Position numbers and translations under genes: made by a program. DNA of 64,000 nt from Paenibacillus sp. FSL R5-0623 (lineage in GTDB: Bacteria > Bacillota > Bacilli > Paenibacillales > Paenibacillaceae), in assembly GCF_037974265.1 (NCBI RefSeq), contig NZ_CP150233.1:5952001-6016000 (forward strand). Reading direction: 5' to 3'. Below the pieces are notes generated by a model. The model had not been told where the DNA came from, made no database searches, and saw only the letters and a program-made list of their open reading frames with translations. Of the stretch, positions 35,752-47,200 are shown one piece after another (the stretch's first letter is position 1; each line of letters opens with the position of its first letter).

Positions 35752-36914
35752 GACAGAACAGCCTCCTCTTGTACGGATTCATAGGTACTCGCAGCATATG
35801 AAGCAATAACCATCTCATGCATTTGTGTGGTGCCCTCGATAATCTCATTCACACGAGCATCCCGGTAAAATCGCTCCACCGGATACTCCGCACTACAGCC
35901 CTTGGCTCCATGAATCTGTACCGCACAGTGCGCTACCTTGTTGACCATATCTGCCGCATAGTATTTCGCCGTCCAGGTTTCCATAATGGAATCCGGGTCC
36001 ATCACTTCTTTCAGATATCCGGATTGATAACATAAAAGCCGCGCCGCTTTCACATCCACTATGATCTCCGTCAGCATTTTCTGAATTAACTGATTTTCCT
36101 GCAGGAGGACTCCGAACTGACGGCGGCTGCCTGCATAACTCAGCGAAGCATCCAGACAGGCTTGTCCCAGTCCAACACAGCCCCAAGCTACGGTATAGCG
36201 ACCATAATCCAAGCAATGCAAGGCCACCATAGAGACACCTATACCTGAACTCCCCACCATACGATCGGATTCAACGTAAACATGCTCCAGATGCAGTTCC
36301 GCCAGCATCGAGCCTTTAACCCCCAACATCCCGTTGATCGGCTGTATCTTCAATCCTGGGTTGTTCCGTTCCACCAGGAACGCGGTTGGTTTATCATTCA
36401 CCTGGGCAAAGATGAGAAATAGGTCAGCAAGCTGACCCATCGTGATCCACTTTTTCTTCCCGTTCAACACATATCCTTCGCCATTGAATTCGGCTACGCT
36501 CTCGATGCTTTTGGCATCACTACCGACTCCGGGTTCGCTCAAACCAAAGGCTCCAATGACTTCACCCGAGGCCAGACGTGGCAACCAATAGGAACGCATC
36601 TCTTCAGAACCAAACTTCTGAATGGCTATGGCAACCATACCGTGAACCGTAAGCAGACTTCGTACGGATGAACATCCTCTTCCGATCTCCTCGTTCAGCA
36701 CCCCAACTGATATCGGATCAAGCCCCATACCTCCATATTCCCGAGGAATCATAGAACCCAGATAACCTGAGGATTTCAGCGAGTCGATCACCTCTGGATG
36801 AAGCCGTTCTTCTCTATCGTGCAAGCCTGCGTACGGGACGATATATTGATTGGTAAATGATGCAGCATCCTGCTTGCAGTGTAACTGCTGTTCGCTCAAT
36901 TCCATTTTCAACAC
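35748..36914 (-). CDS. Acyl-CoA dehydrogenase of extender unit synthesis (FkbI/ZmaE type)
   Basis: This 388-residue flavoprotein shows the family signatures GAFGLSEPGVGSDAKSIES, KKWITMGQLADLF, the FAD-binding arrangement SRRQFGVLLQENQLIQ, and a C-terminal RDARVNEIIEGTTQMHE. In methoxymalonyl and hydroxymalonyl pathways it oxidises the ACP-bound C3 unit. The start is GTG at 36914 with AGGAGG upstream; a TTG and an ATG follow within nine bases. It overlaps the FkbH-like gene by four bases. Confidence 0.9.
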   Translation of the reverse strand: MLKMELSEQQLHCKQDAASFTNQYIVPYAGLHDREERLHPEVIDSLKSSGYLGSMIPREYGGMGLDPISVGVLNEEIGRGCSSVRSLLTVHGMVAIAIQKFGSEEMRSYWLPRLASGEVIGAFGLSEPGVGSDAKSIESVAEFNGEGYVLNGKKKWITMGQLADLFLIFAQVNDKPTAFLVERNNPGLKIQPINGMLGVKGSMLAELHLEHVYVESDRMVGSSGIGVSMVALHCLDYGRYTVAWGCVGLGQACLDASLSYAGSRRQFGVLLQENQLIQKMLTEIIVDVKAARLLCYQSGYLKEVMDPDSIMETWTAKYYAADMVNKVAHCAVQIHGAKGCSAEYPVERFYRDARVNEIIEGTTQMHEMVIASYAASTYESVQEEAVLS

Positions 36915-36985
36915 GTTAACCTCCTATAATGGGACCGGATGAATGCACATTTTTCACACTGTACTGGGGAGAGAATCGGCGGCTT

Positions 36986-37228
36986 TTAGGAACTGACCGT
37001 CTTGCTCTCAATAAGCTCAACGATGGCATTAATGGACTTGAAGTTCTGCAAATCCAGATCTTTATTGTCGACACGAATGGAGAATTCCTTCTCCAGAAAC
37101 ATAACCAGCTGCATCGCAAACAACGAATTCACAAAACCAAGGGCAAAGATGTCCTCGTCGTCCTGAAGCTCATGCTTTTTGAAAAAACGACCCAAAAACT
37201 TGCGAACTCTACCTTTAACTTCTTCCAT
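36986..37228 (-). CDS. Discrete ACP for the extender unit (FkbJ/ZmaD type)
   Basis: This 80-residue carrier has the site GFVNSLFAMQLVMFLE. The VNSLFAMQLV context is typical of the ACPs in methoxymalonyl/hydroxymalonyl sets rather than of PKS-embedded ACPs. The attachment Ser lies near residue 35. The frame is open to 37303, but a GGGTG ribosome site precedes the ATG at 37228, giving the normal length. It should carry the glyceryl, then oxidised, C3 unit to the trans-AT. Confidence 0.88.
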   Translation of the reverse strand: MEEVKGRVRKFLGRFFKKHELQDDEDIFALGFVNSLFAMQLVMFLEKEFSIRVDNKDLDLQNFKSINAIVELIESKTVSS

Positions 37229-37311
37229 GTGTATAACACCCTTTCCCTCATTAAAATGGTTTTGAATACGCAATAAAGCTTGTTTATGCCATGAATTATT
37301 CATGTCGTTGA

Positions 37312-38157
37312 TTAGTAACTATAGAAACCTTCCCCTGATTTTCTTCCGGTCTGTCCGGCGTGCACCATCTTTCTCAGTAAAGGACAACAACGGAATTTTG
37401 GGTCCTGGTAGCTCTCATACAGCACATCAAGAGAATCCACAACGGTATCCAAGCCAATTAAATCCGCAGTCTCCAAAGGTCCCATCGTATGGCCGTAACA
37501 TTTAACAAAAATATCATCCACCTCACGTGCTGTAGCCACCTGATCCTGAAGAACAAAAGCAGCTTCATTCATAAACAGATGGGAAATGCGGTTTGAGACA
37601 AATCCGGGATAGTCGTTAACCAGAATCGTCTCTTTACCGATCGATGACAATAGTTCAGTTACTTCTTCAATGGTACGTTCCGAGGTATGCATCCCCTTAA
37701 TTACTTCAACGGCTGATTTCAAGGGAACCGGATTCATAAAATGAGTACCAATGACCCGATCAGGCCGTTTGGTTAATGCCGCAATTTTGGTAATCGAGAT
37801 ACATGAAGTGTTCACCAGAAATATGCATGCCTCATGACAGATCGAGTCGATCCGGCTGTACACTTCCTTTTTGATGTCCCACTGTTCATTCACATTTTCA
37901 ACGATGATATCCGCTTCACGAAGCATCTCCAGTTCCGTCGTCATATGGATGCGCTCCATAATAATCTCCGGGTCTTCCAGTCCCTCTACTTTCTTGAATA
38001 ACTTCAGCATTCGGATATTGTTATAGATCTCTTCTCCGGCGATCTCCAGCACTTCATCCTTGATGTCCACCAAGACAACCTCATGACCTGTCTGTGCAAA
38101 ACTCTGGGCTACACCGCGGCCCATCACCCCTGCTCCAATTACCCCGATCTTCTTCAT
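37312..38157 (-). CDS. 3-hydroxyacyl-CoA dehydrogenase of extender unit synthesis (FkbK/ZmaG type)
   Basis: The 281-residue NAD(P)-dependent enzyme begins with the Rossmann motif GAGVMGRGVAQ. It has the catalytic His segment GTHFMNPVPL and DYPGFVSNRI, and ends with KSGEGFYSY, all typical of the family. Beside FkbH, an ACP and an acyl-CoA dehydrogenase it oxidises the glyceryl-ACP. AGGAGGAACAGG precedes the ATG. No O-methyltransferase gene follows, so hydroxymalonyl-ACP is the simplest product unless a methyltransferase lies outside the window. Confidence 0.9.
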   Translation of the reverse strand: MKKIGVIGAGVMGRGVAQSFAQTGHEVVLVDIKDEVLEIAGEEIYNNIRMLKLFKKVEGLEDPEIIMERIHMTTELEMLREADIIVENVNEQWDIKKEVYSRIDSICHEACIFLVNTSCISITKIAALTKRPDRVIGTHFMNPVPLKSAVEVIKGMHTSERTIEEVTELLSSIGKETILVNDYPGFVSNRISHLFMNEAAFVLQDQVATAREVDDIFVKCYGHTMGPLETADLIGLDTVVDSLDVLYESYQDPKFRCCPLLRKMVHAGQTGRKSGEGFYSY

Positions 38158-38204
38158 CGTCCCTGTTCCTCCTGTTTGTGGGGGAGAAGCCGTGCTCTCC
38201 CTGA

Positions 38205-41200
38205 TCAGAAATTAAAATCAAGATCTTCTGCGGCTGAATCGTAAGAAACCAGCATATGCTTGCTGCTTTCCAGTTCAATCTCACCAAGCTTCTGTTCCGG
38301 ATGAAGCAATAACTGTTGCAGCAGCGCTACATAATCGTGAAGCATCTTCTCCGCCGTTTCCCGTTTGAAGAGCTTGGTCCGATACTCCAGATTAAATCGC
38401 AGCTTGTCATGTTTCTCGATGATTTCGAGATACACGTCATAACGGCTTTCCGCAGCTCCAAACTCATACGGAGTTGTGGTGAATTTGCCGACTGTTACGT
38501 CCACTGTACCTACATTCTGAAGTGCAAACATCGCATCAAATAAAGGATTGCGGTGTCTGTCTCTGTTCAGGTTAAGCTTCCGCACCAGATCCTCGAACTG
38601 AAACTGTTGATTCTCGTAAGATTTCAAGGCAGCTTCCCTAACTTCAGCCAGCAGTTCCAGGAATGTTTTCCCGGATTTTGGTTTGGTACGAATCGTGATG
38701 ATGTTAATAAACACACCAACAACATCCTCCAGATCGGCGTGAGATCTGCCCGCAATGGGAGAGCCTACAACGATATCATCCTGATCTGCATATTTAGAAA
38801 GCAACACGTTGTACGCTGCAAGCAGCAACATAAACAAGGTTGTTCCTGTCTTGGCAGCCATGCGATCCAGATCCATAGTCAATGTTTCATTGCCGATAAA
38901 TACAACCTGATCTCCTTCGAATTCATTAGCCAAAGGACGAGGATAATCGGTAGGCAATTTGAGCTGCGGGATAGAATCCTCATACAGGTTCAGCCAATAC
39001 TCTTCCTGTTTGAGCAGAGCACCGGAAGAGAGCAAGGCATTATGCCACACCGCATAATCTTTGTACTGGATGGTGAGTGGTTTCAGCTCACGCCCTTCAT
39101 ACAGATCTATGATCTCCTGCATAATGATGTCCATCGACATGCCATCCGTAATAATGTGGTGCATGTCAAAAAATACGGCGTGTACACGATCACCAAGCTT
39201 AACCACCTCAAAGCGGAACAAAGGCGCCTGATCCAGCTCAAAAGGTTTCACGAAACCAAGGAGCTTCTCGGTGAGTTGTTCCCGAGTGGACTCCGAGTAA
39301 CCGACGTTGAAGTCGACCTGGTCCCACACCTTCTGATATGGAATTCCGTCCAGAAATTCAAAGGAAGTCCGGAAAGATTCATGACGTTGAATCAGCTTAC
39401 GAATGATCTGTTCAAATGCCCCGTGCTCAAAATCTCCCTCCATGATGGAGGCTCTTGGGATGTTTGCATTGGTATTTTGACCCTCAAGCCGGTCCAGAAC
39501 TACGAATCTCTTCTGCGCAGAAGAAACCGGGTAATACGGTTGGGGCTCCACACGAGTCAGCACAGGCAGTGCTCCCTCGGAATCTCCGCTGATGGAGAGA
39601 CCATAAGACTCTTCCAGATAAGCGGCCGATTCCGCAATGGTTGGATACATCAGGATCTCTGCTGTATTTACCAGGATCGACAACTCTTTGGTGAGACCAT
39701 TGGCGATCTTGAGACCCAGGATGGAGTCTCCACCCAGCTCATAGAAATCATCATAAATACTGAGTTCATTGACCCCAAGTGACTTACTCCATAATCGACC
39801 TAAGGCGCTCTCAATGATGGAATAATCTTCGTCTGTCCTGCCCAATAACTTCATGTCGCCCGATTCTTCCTGTGCACGACTGGCATTCCCCTTGCGTCCG
39901 GTTTCAATAGCTTCGCTAATGTCAGAAGAGAACAGCATGAGCGGCATGTCATCAGAGACATGCTGATAGATTCCCTCCCGGTTAAGTTCCCCGATCAGAA
40001 CCTGGGTTACATCCTTGCCCATGGCTTCTTGCAGTCCCTGTATACCTCTGGCCGTCGTAATCGCCTTGAATCCCCCATCTGAATTGGCATGAAAATCCCG
40101 GGCCATGCCGGTTTCTTTCCATGCGGTCCAGTTCACGGCAAGGGTGGACAGACCTGCCTGCCTGCGATGTGCCGCAAACGAATCCATATAGGCATTGGCA
40201 GCAGTATAGTCTCCTTGTCCAGGTTCACTAAAGAACGTTGTAGCCGTGGAGAACATGACAAAGAAGTCCGGTTGGTCCGCACGTGTCAGTTGATCCAAAC
40301 TCCATGTCCCCAGCACTTTAGGCCGCATGACACGTTCAAAGGCTTCACGTTCTTTGTTCATCAGGAAACCTTCTCCAGCCACACCAGCGCCGTGAATGAT
40401 ACCAGACACGGGACCGTGCTGCTGTCTGATCTTGCTTAGCACCGATGCGAGCTGAAGAGGATCAGCAATATCTACGCTGTATAGATGTACTTCTGCGCCC
40501 CGAGCTTCCATCTCTTTGATCCGCCCAATCTGAGCAGTTAACTTGGTTTCCTCACCTGAGGACAGCACATCTTCCCATGTTGCCCGTTCTGGAAACGGTG
40601 AACGATTCATCAACACAAGTTTGATTTTCTCCGGCGCTAAAGATAATGCACTCGCCGTCTCCAGTCCAATCCCGCCTGTCCCTCCAGTGATGAGGTACAC
40701 ACCACCTTCACGCATGTGTATCGGTTGGTCGGGCAGCAAGGAAATTGGGATTTCACCCAGCTCCTGGACATATCGATGCCCCTTACGATAAGCGGCAAGA
40801 TATAACGTGTCAGGATCACGAATTTCCTGCAACCATTGATCTATTGGTGTCTCATCATCGATATCAATGCTTCGACAGCGGAATTGATTCATCTCATGGC
40901 AGATAGTCTTGCCAAGCCCAACCATGGGTGCATGCTCTGGACGAATGTACGGCTCACTGCCTGTAACGCTTTGTGTACAAGATGTCACCAGTACCAGATC
41001 GACTGGTCGTTTGAAATGAACCTTGGACATCGCTTTGGACAGATAAAACAGACTATACACGCCGCGATCAAGCGACTCCTCCAATTCGCCCACAGTACCT
41101 ACATCCGCATGTTGATCCAGTGCAAAGAAATGAAGGAGCTGCGAGATTTTATAAGGCTCTACCGCTCGAATGAACCGTTCATAATCTTCTTCACATGATC

Positions 41201-44200
41201 GAATGGTAAATTCGGCGTTGGCTTGATTGGTATAGGACTCTCCGCGGTAAACCTTGATCACGAGCCGCCCTTCCGCTTCCAGTTTCCCGGCTACGGATGA
41301 GGCAATACCACTTCTATCCATCAATATCACAACCGGCTCTGTATTGCCTCCATGCTGATCCATTGATATTCGATTCATTTCTTTCCACATAGCCGCATAA
41401 TGCAGTGGAGCCGCGGCCTCTTCTATAGAGACCTCACGCAGCTGTGGACGTTCGGGAATATGGATCCAGCAGCGCTTCCGTTCCAGCGGATACGCGGGCA
41501 AGCTGACTTTACGAGCATGTTCACCTGCGTACAGTTCTTCCCAGTCCGCATCTGCTCCCTGTACATACAGATGGGCAATCTGCTTTAACAAATACTCCGA
41601 CTCGCGTCCATCCTGTACAAAGCTCTGAATGGCCGAACGCATTAATTGGCTCAGACCCAATTTTTCCGATTCGGTCATTTCACCAGCTGCCCTATCCTTC
41701 TTACTCTTGGGAACAGTACGATGTTCACCGAACTCAACTCCCGGCAGTGCAATGGATTGGAATGATCTGTTCTCCAGCTGTCTCAGCGTATTCAGCAAAC
41801 CTTCCGTATCCCGTACCATAAGTGACAACCGGAACGGGTAATGCCCCCGTCCTGTGCTTGCTGTACTGCACATATCTACGAGTTCATATCGCTCGTTTCG
41901 GTCCAGCAGACGAACATATTCAGCAACCAGCCGCTGAAGTGCCTCTTCGGATCGAGCAGACAATACCAGTAAATGAGGACGTGCTGGTGCAGATACAGGT
42001 GTAATCACTGGTGGCTCTTCCAGGATGACATGACAATTCGTTCCACTGATGCCAAATGCGCTGACACCGCAGCGACGAGGTCCGTCCTTCACCTTCCACG
42101 GTCGTAATCGTGTATTCACATATACAGGCGAAGCATGAAAATCAATATTTCGGTTTGGACGGTTAAAATGAAGATTCGGCGGAATCACACCATGCCTGAC
42201 AGCAAGTGCCGCCTTGATCAGGCTGATCATACCTGCTGCCTCAGAGGTATGACCCAAATTGGTTTTAATGGAACCGACCGCACAGAATTGACGTCGATCC
42301 GTGAATTGTCGGAACGCATTTTGGATGCCTTTAATTTCAATTGGGTCACCCAGTGCGGTTCCTGTGCCATGCGTTTCCATGTACGTGATCGTTTCGGGAT
42401 GAATACCTGCCTGTTTCCAGGCCTTCGTAATGACTTCCTGTTGAGCCGCTGGATTGGGAGCCGTAATGCCGGCTGAACTGCCATCCTGATTCATGGCAGT
42501 GCCTTTGAGAACAGCGTATACCTGATCCCCATCGCTAAGCGCATCCTCCAGTCTTTTTAGCATGACTACTCCGATGCCTTCACCAAGCCCGGCACCATCA
42601 GAGTCATCATCAAATGCTCTGGTCTTTCCGTCACCAGACTCCAGACCCTGGAGCATGTTTTCGTTCTTTTTGGTGATCGGCATGGTTGAGATTTTGATTC
42701 CACCCACTGCGGCCATGCTGCACTCTCCGCTTAACAGGGCACGCGAAGCAATATGCACCGCTGTAAGGGATGAAGAACAGGCCGTATCCACCAACATGCT
42801 TGGCCCTTTCAAGTTCAGCAAATATGATATGCGAGCAGGAATGATGGATGGTGTGTTACCCACCACGGCATCCGGAAGAGCGCCCAAATCCGTCTCATAT
42901 ATGAAACGAGAGTACATATCAACTGTGTTTGTTGAATACCCCAAATAGACACCGGTATCCGAACCGGCCAGTTTCCCGCCGCCGTAACCCGCATCCTCAA
43001 TGGCCCTCCACACGGTCTCCAGGAAGAGACGCTGATTCGGGTCTGTCAGACTCGCTTCTTTCGGTGATAATTTAAAGAATGAATAATCGAATAAGTCAAT
43101 GTCTTCTATAAAAGCTCCCGCTTTGGAATCCAGTTCCGGGAGGTCCAGTCTTGTATTTTGCAAATACCAGTCCAGATCTTGCTGTCGTCGTTCCGGGAGA
43201 GGACGGATATGATCCACCTTGCCTTGAATATGCTCCCAGAATTCGGATACATCGGTTGTGGAAGCTACATTCAGAGCCATCCCCACAATGGCTAGATCCC
43301 CAGACAATGGTCCGGAAGCAGTCTGTCGTGAATGCTGCTCATCTTGAGCACACATTTCTGCTTGCTTCTCAGTTTCCGGTGATGTCTGTTCTTCGCTGGT
43401 TGCAGAAGCATCCATGTCGCTCAGTACAGCAACCGTCTCTTCTTCCGATTCACCATGTTCCTTGAATATATATTCAGCCAGCTTGTGAATCGTCGAAAAT
43501 TCAAACAAGTCCGTTACGGCAAGAACGCCAGGGTATCTTTTGGAAAGTCCTGCGTGGATTTTCAACAGCAGAATGGAATCAGCACCAAGCTCGAAGAAGT
43601 TCTCATAGATATCGATCTCGTCAAATCCCAGAACTTCTTTGCATACGCTGGCAACATGCCGTTCAGTAGCCGTATATCCACCCTCACTCTTGCCTGATAA
43701 TTTCACTTCACCGCTTGAAGTACTGCCCGCCTTCTTGGTCGACCTCGTTTTGGAAGCAGCACTTTGCAGATATTCAGCCACTTTGCCACTGAGTTCTGTG
43801 GACAATCGAACCTGCATTTTATCCAGCAAACGAACGCCGCCGCCACTGAAGTTCAGTTGCCCGATCAGCACCCTGCGAATGGAGGAGTTCATGGCTTGTT
43901 CCAAGCCCTGTATGGCCTGTGCAGTAAGGACTGTTTTGAAGATGGTATCTGCGGTGAAACCAGCATCCACCGACATGCCCGTCTCTTTCCATGTGGTCCA
44001 ATTCACGGTGAGTGTGCGTTTTCCTCTTAAGGAACGCTCATCGGCGAAGGCATCCAGGTAAGCATTAGCCGCCACGTAGTCTGCTTGCGTTACACCACTG
44101 AACATCGTCGCTACAGAAGAATACATCACAAAGAAATCCAGATCGTCACTGTGGGTGAGTTCGTCCAGATTCCAGGTACCATATATTTTGGATGCCAGCA

Positions 44201-47200
44201 CTTCGCTGAATCGTTCTTCACTTCGATCCACCAGAAGTTGATCTCCACCGACACCCGCCCCATGAATGATTCCATGAATAGCACCATAACGTGTACGCAT
44301 ATCCCGAATTACCCGATCCATCGCTTCCCGGTCAGCCACATCCGCACTGTACCAGGAGACTTCCGAACCTGCGGCCTCCAGCTCCGTAACGGCTGTAATG
44401 AAACGGCGAAGCTTGGCTTGACCGGGCTGATTCATCAGGTTATCCCAATGTACACGCTCCGGTATCGGGGTGCGATTGATCAGAGCCAGACGCACAGGAG
44501 CTTTGGAAGCCAGGAAACGCGCTGTTTCCAGACCAATACCACCGCCGCCACCTGTAATCAGGTACACGCCCTGAGGGCGTACAACTAATGGGGCATCTCC
44601 TTCAACCTGCACACGCGTAAATTCTTCAACGTAACGTTGTCCACCACGATACGCGATCAGATAGTCCCCCTGATCTTCTGTCCCCATTGCTTCCTCGATC
44701 CAGGCATCTGCGGCAGTACCTGCATCGACGTCCAAGGAGCGGAAAGTAATGGACGGATGCTCACGGTTCAGTACCTTGCTTAGACTCAGGTATGACGCAT
44801 GTTCCGGCCGCTGAGTGGATTCGTTTCCCGTAATATGGTGAGCATTCTGTGCTATCAGTGTCATACCAGCAATCTCGGCAAAGTCACTTCTCATCAGAGC
44901 ACGTACCAAATAATACACACTGTACACACTTCGGCGCTGACTGCTCTGCAATTCATTCAAACTTTGAATACCCGACTGCCCGGTATCCAGAGAACAGCCA
45001 ACATGAATGATGTGATCCACCGACTTGCCCCGAAGGCTTGCGAAGAGACGGCCATAATCCGACTCCTGATCACCAAGTGTATATCGATTATCTCTCAAGT
45101 CTGCAAAAGCAGAGCCCAGTGCTGCCCGGATCACTTTCACGCCAGTACGTGCAATCACATGAGCTATAGAATCAGCTGCACCAGACATGCCTTCCATCAA
45201 CAATACCGTTCCCGGTAAAACGGAGATCCCGCTGCCTGTACGCTTCCACTCAGCAGCTCTCCATTGCATCGTATAATGAAAGTCTTCTGTGTGTTGTTCA
45301 GACACTGCCGCGCCTCTGTCGATACGACTGGATACCAATTCGTCAGGGAGATCAATCCAGCAGCGATGAGATTCGAAAGGGTACACGGGTAGACTGACCC
45401 TACGAACCCCCGTACCTTTGTACAGTTCCACCCAATCCACATCGGCTCCTTGGACGTACAACGATCTAAGTTCGGACACGCCTGTCTCATCATCCCACTC
45501 GGAAAGGTTGATCCCTTGTGTGATCTCCTGTACCCGTCGATCGAGCTTCTTCCGTGACGCTTCTGTCATGTCACCAGGTTCAAGTTGTGATTTGCTGGCA
45601 GGTACAATCTTGTGCTCCCCAAAGCTGAACCACGACTCAGGTTCATTCCACGTCTCCGCCAAGGATAGCACTTGCAGCTTCAGTCCCAGATCGGTGAGAT
45701 TCTCTGCCACTATAGCCAATCTGAAGTTGTAGTGTCCTCTGCCCACACTCGCGGTATAACACAGATCCTGCAGATGGCATGCAGGCGGTTTTTCATGTAT
45801 TAAACGGCTATATGTTGTGACCAGTTCCCGCAGAGCTGACTCAGACTTGGCGGACAACACGACCAGACCTTCCTTCGCATAAGAAGCGTCAACAACCGTG
45901 GCAACCGGTGCTTCTTCCAGCACCAGATGACAGTTCGTCCCGCTAAAGCCAAAACTGCTGACCGCACAGCGCATCGGGGACTCTTTCCGCTCCCATTTGC
46001 GGAGTCTTGTGTTAACATACACAGGTGATGTCTTGAAATCGATCTGTCCATTGGGTCTGTCAAAATGAAGAGACGGCGGAATTTCGCGATTTTTGATTAC
46101 CAGTGCTGCCTTGATCAGACTGACCAGACCTGCCGCTTCATAGGGATGACCCATATTCGATTTCACAGTACCAATCGGACAAAACTGTTTCTTATCCGTG
46201 TACTTCTGAAAGGCAAGTTCCAAGCCTTCAAGTTCCAGCGGATCTCCCAGCTTAGTACCCGTTCCATGGGTCTCAATGTAGGACAGGGTCTCGGGGTGAA
46301 TTCCCGCCTGATCCCACGCCCTAGATATCACATCAGCCTGGGCCACCGGGTTCGGAGCAGTAATCCCAATGGAAGCTCCGTCCTGATTAATGGCGCTGCC
46401 TTTGATGACTGCATAGATCTGGTCCTTGTCCTTGAGTGCTTTACTCAACGGTTTCAGTAATACCGTAGCAACCCCTTCGCTGATTCCAGCACCATCCGAT
46501 GAATGGTCAAAAGCTCTGGTTCGTCCATCCGATGCTTCAAGTCCCCCGCGGTAATATTCCGTATCCAGAGGCATCAGGTTCACACGCAATCCACCAGCAA
46601 GTGCCATATCACAGTCACCATTCCGAATGGATTGGCAGGCAAGATGCACGGCCACCAATGAGGATGAACAGGCGGTGTCCACCACCATCGAAGGGCCTTT
46701 CAGATCCAGAAGATACGAGATTCGTGCAGGCATCATGGCAGAAATATTGCCCACAGCCGCATCCGAAGTTAACTGGATATCAATATCCTGGATCATTCGC
46801 AAGTAGCTGTCCTTAATATTGCTGGCAAATCCCAGGTACACACCTGTCCGGCTGCCAGCCAGGCTTTTCCCACCATATCCCGCATCCTCAAGAGCGCTCC
46901 AGGCTGTTCGCAGGAACAGCCTCTGAAAAGGATCCATTAGTGCCGCGTCCCGTGGGGGTATCCGAAATAATTTGTAATCAAATTGATCGATGTCTTTCAG
47001 ATAGGAACCATCACTATATTTGATGTCCTCTCCATAGCCCGCATATCGGAGGTACGCATCAATATTTTGACGACGAGAGTCCGGAAAATTGGCAATGGAA
47101 TCACAGCGATCACGGATGTTGTCCCAAAACTCGCCGATATTATCCGCAGACGGAAGCATGGCCGATATGCCAACAATGGCGATTCCCTCAGAGTCGCTTC

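Noticed and set aside
38553..39782. A 409-codon plus-strand open frame opposite the PKS condensation domain
   Set aside because: It is antisense to a complete, motif-rich condensation and ACP region; its peptide shows no domain pattern and no ribosome site was evident.
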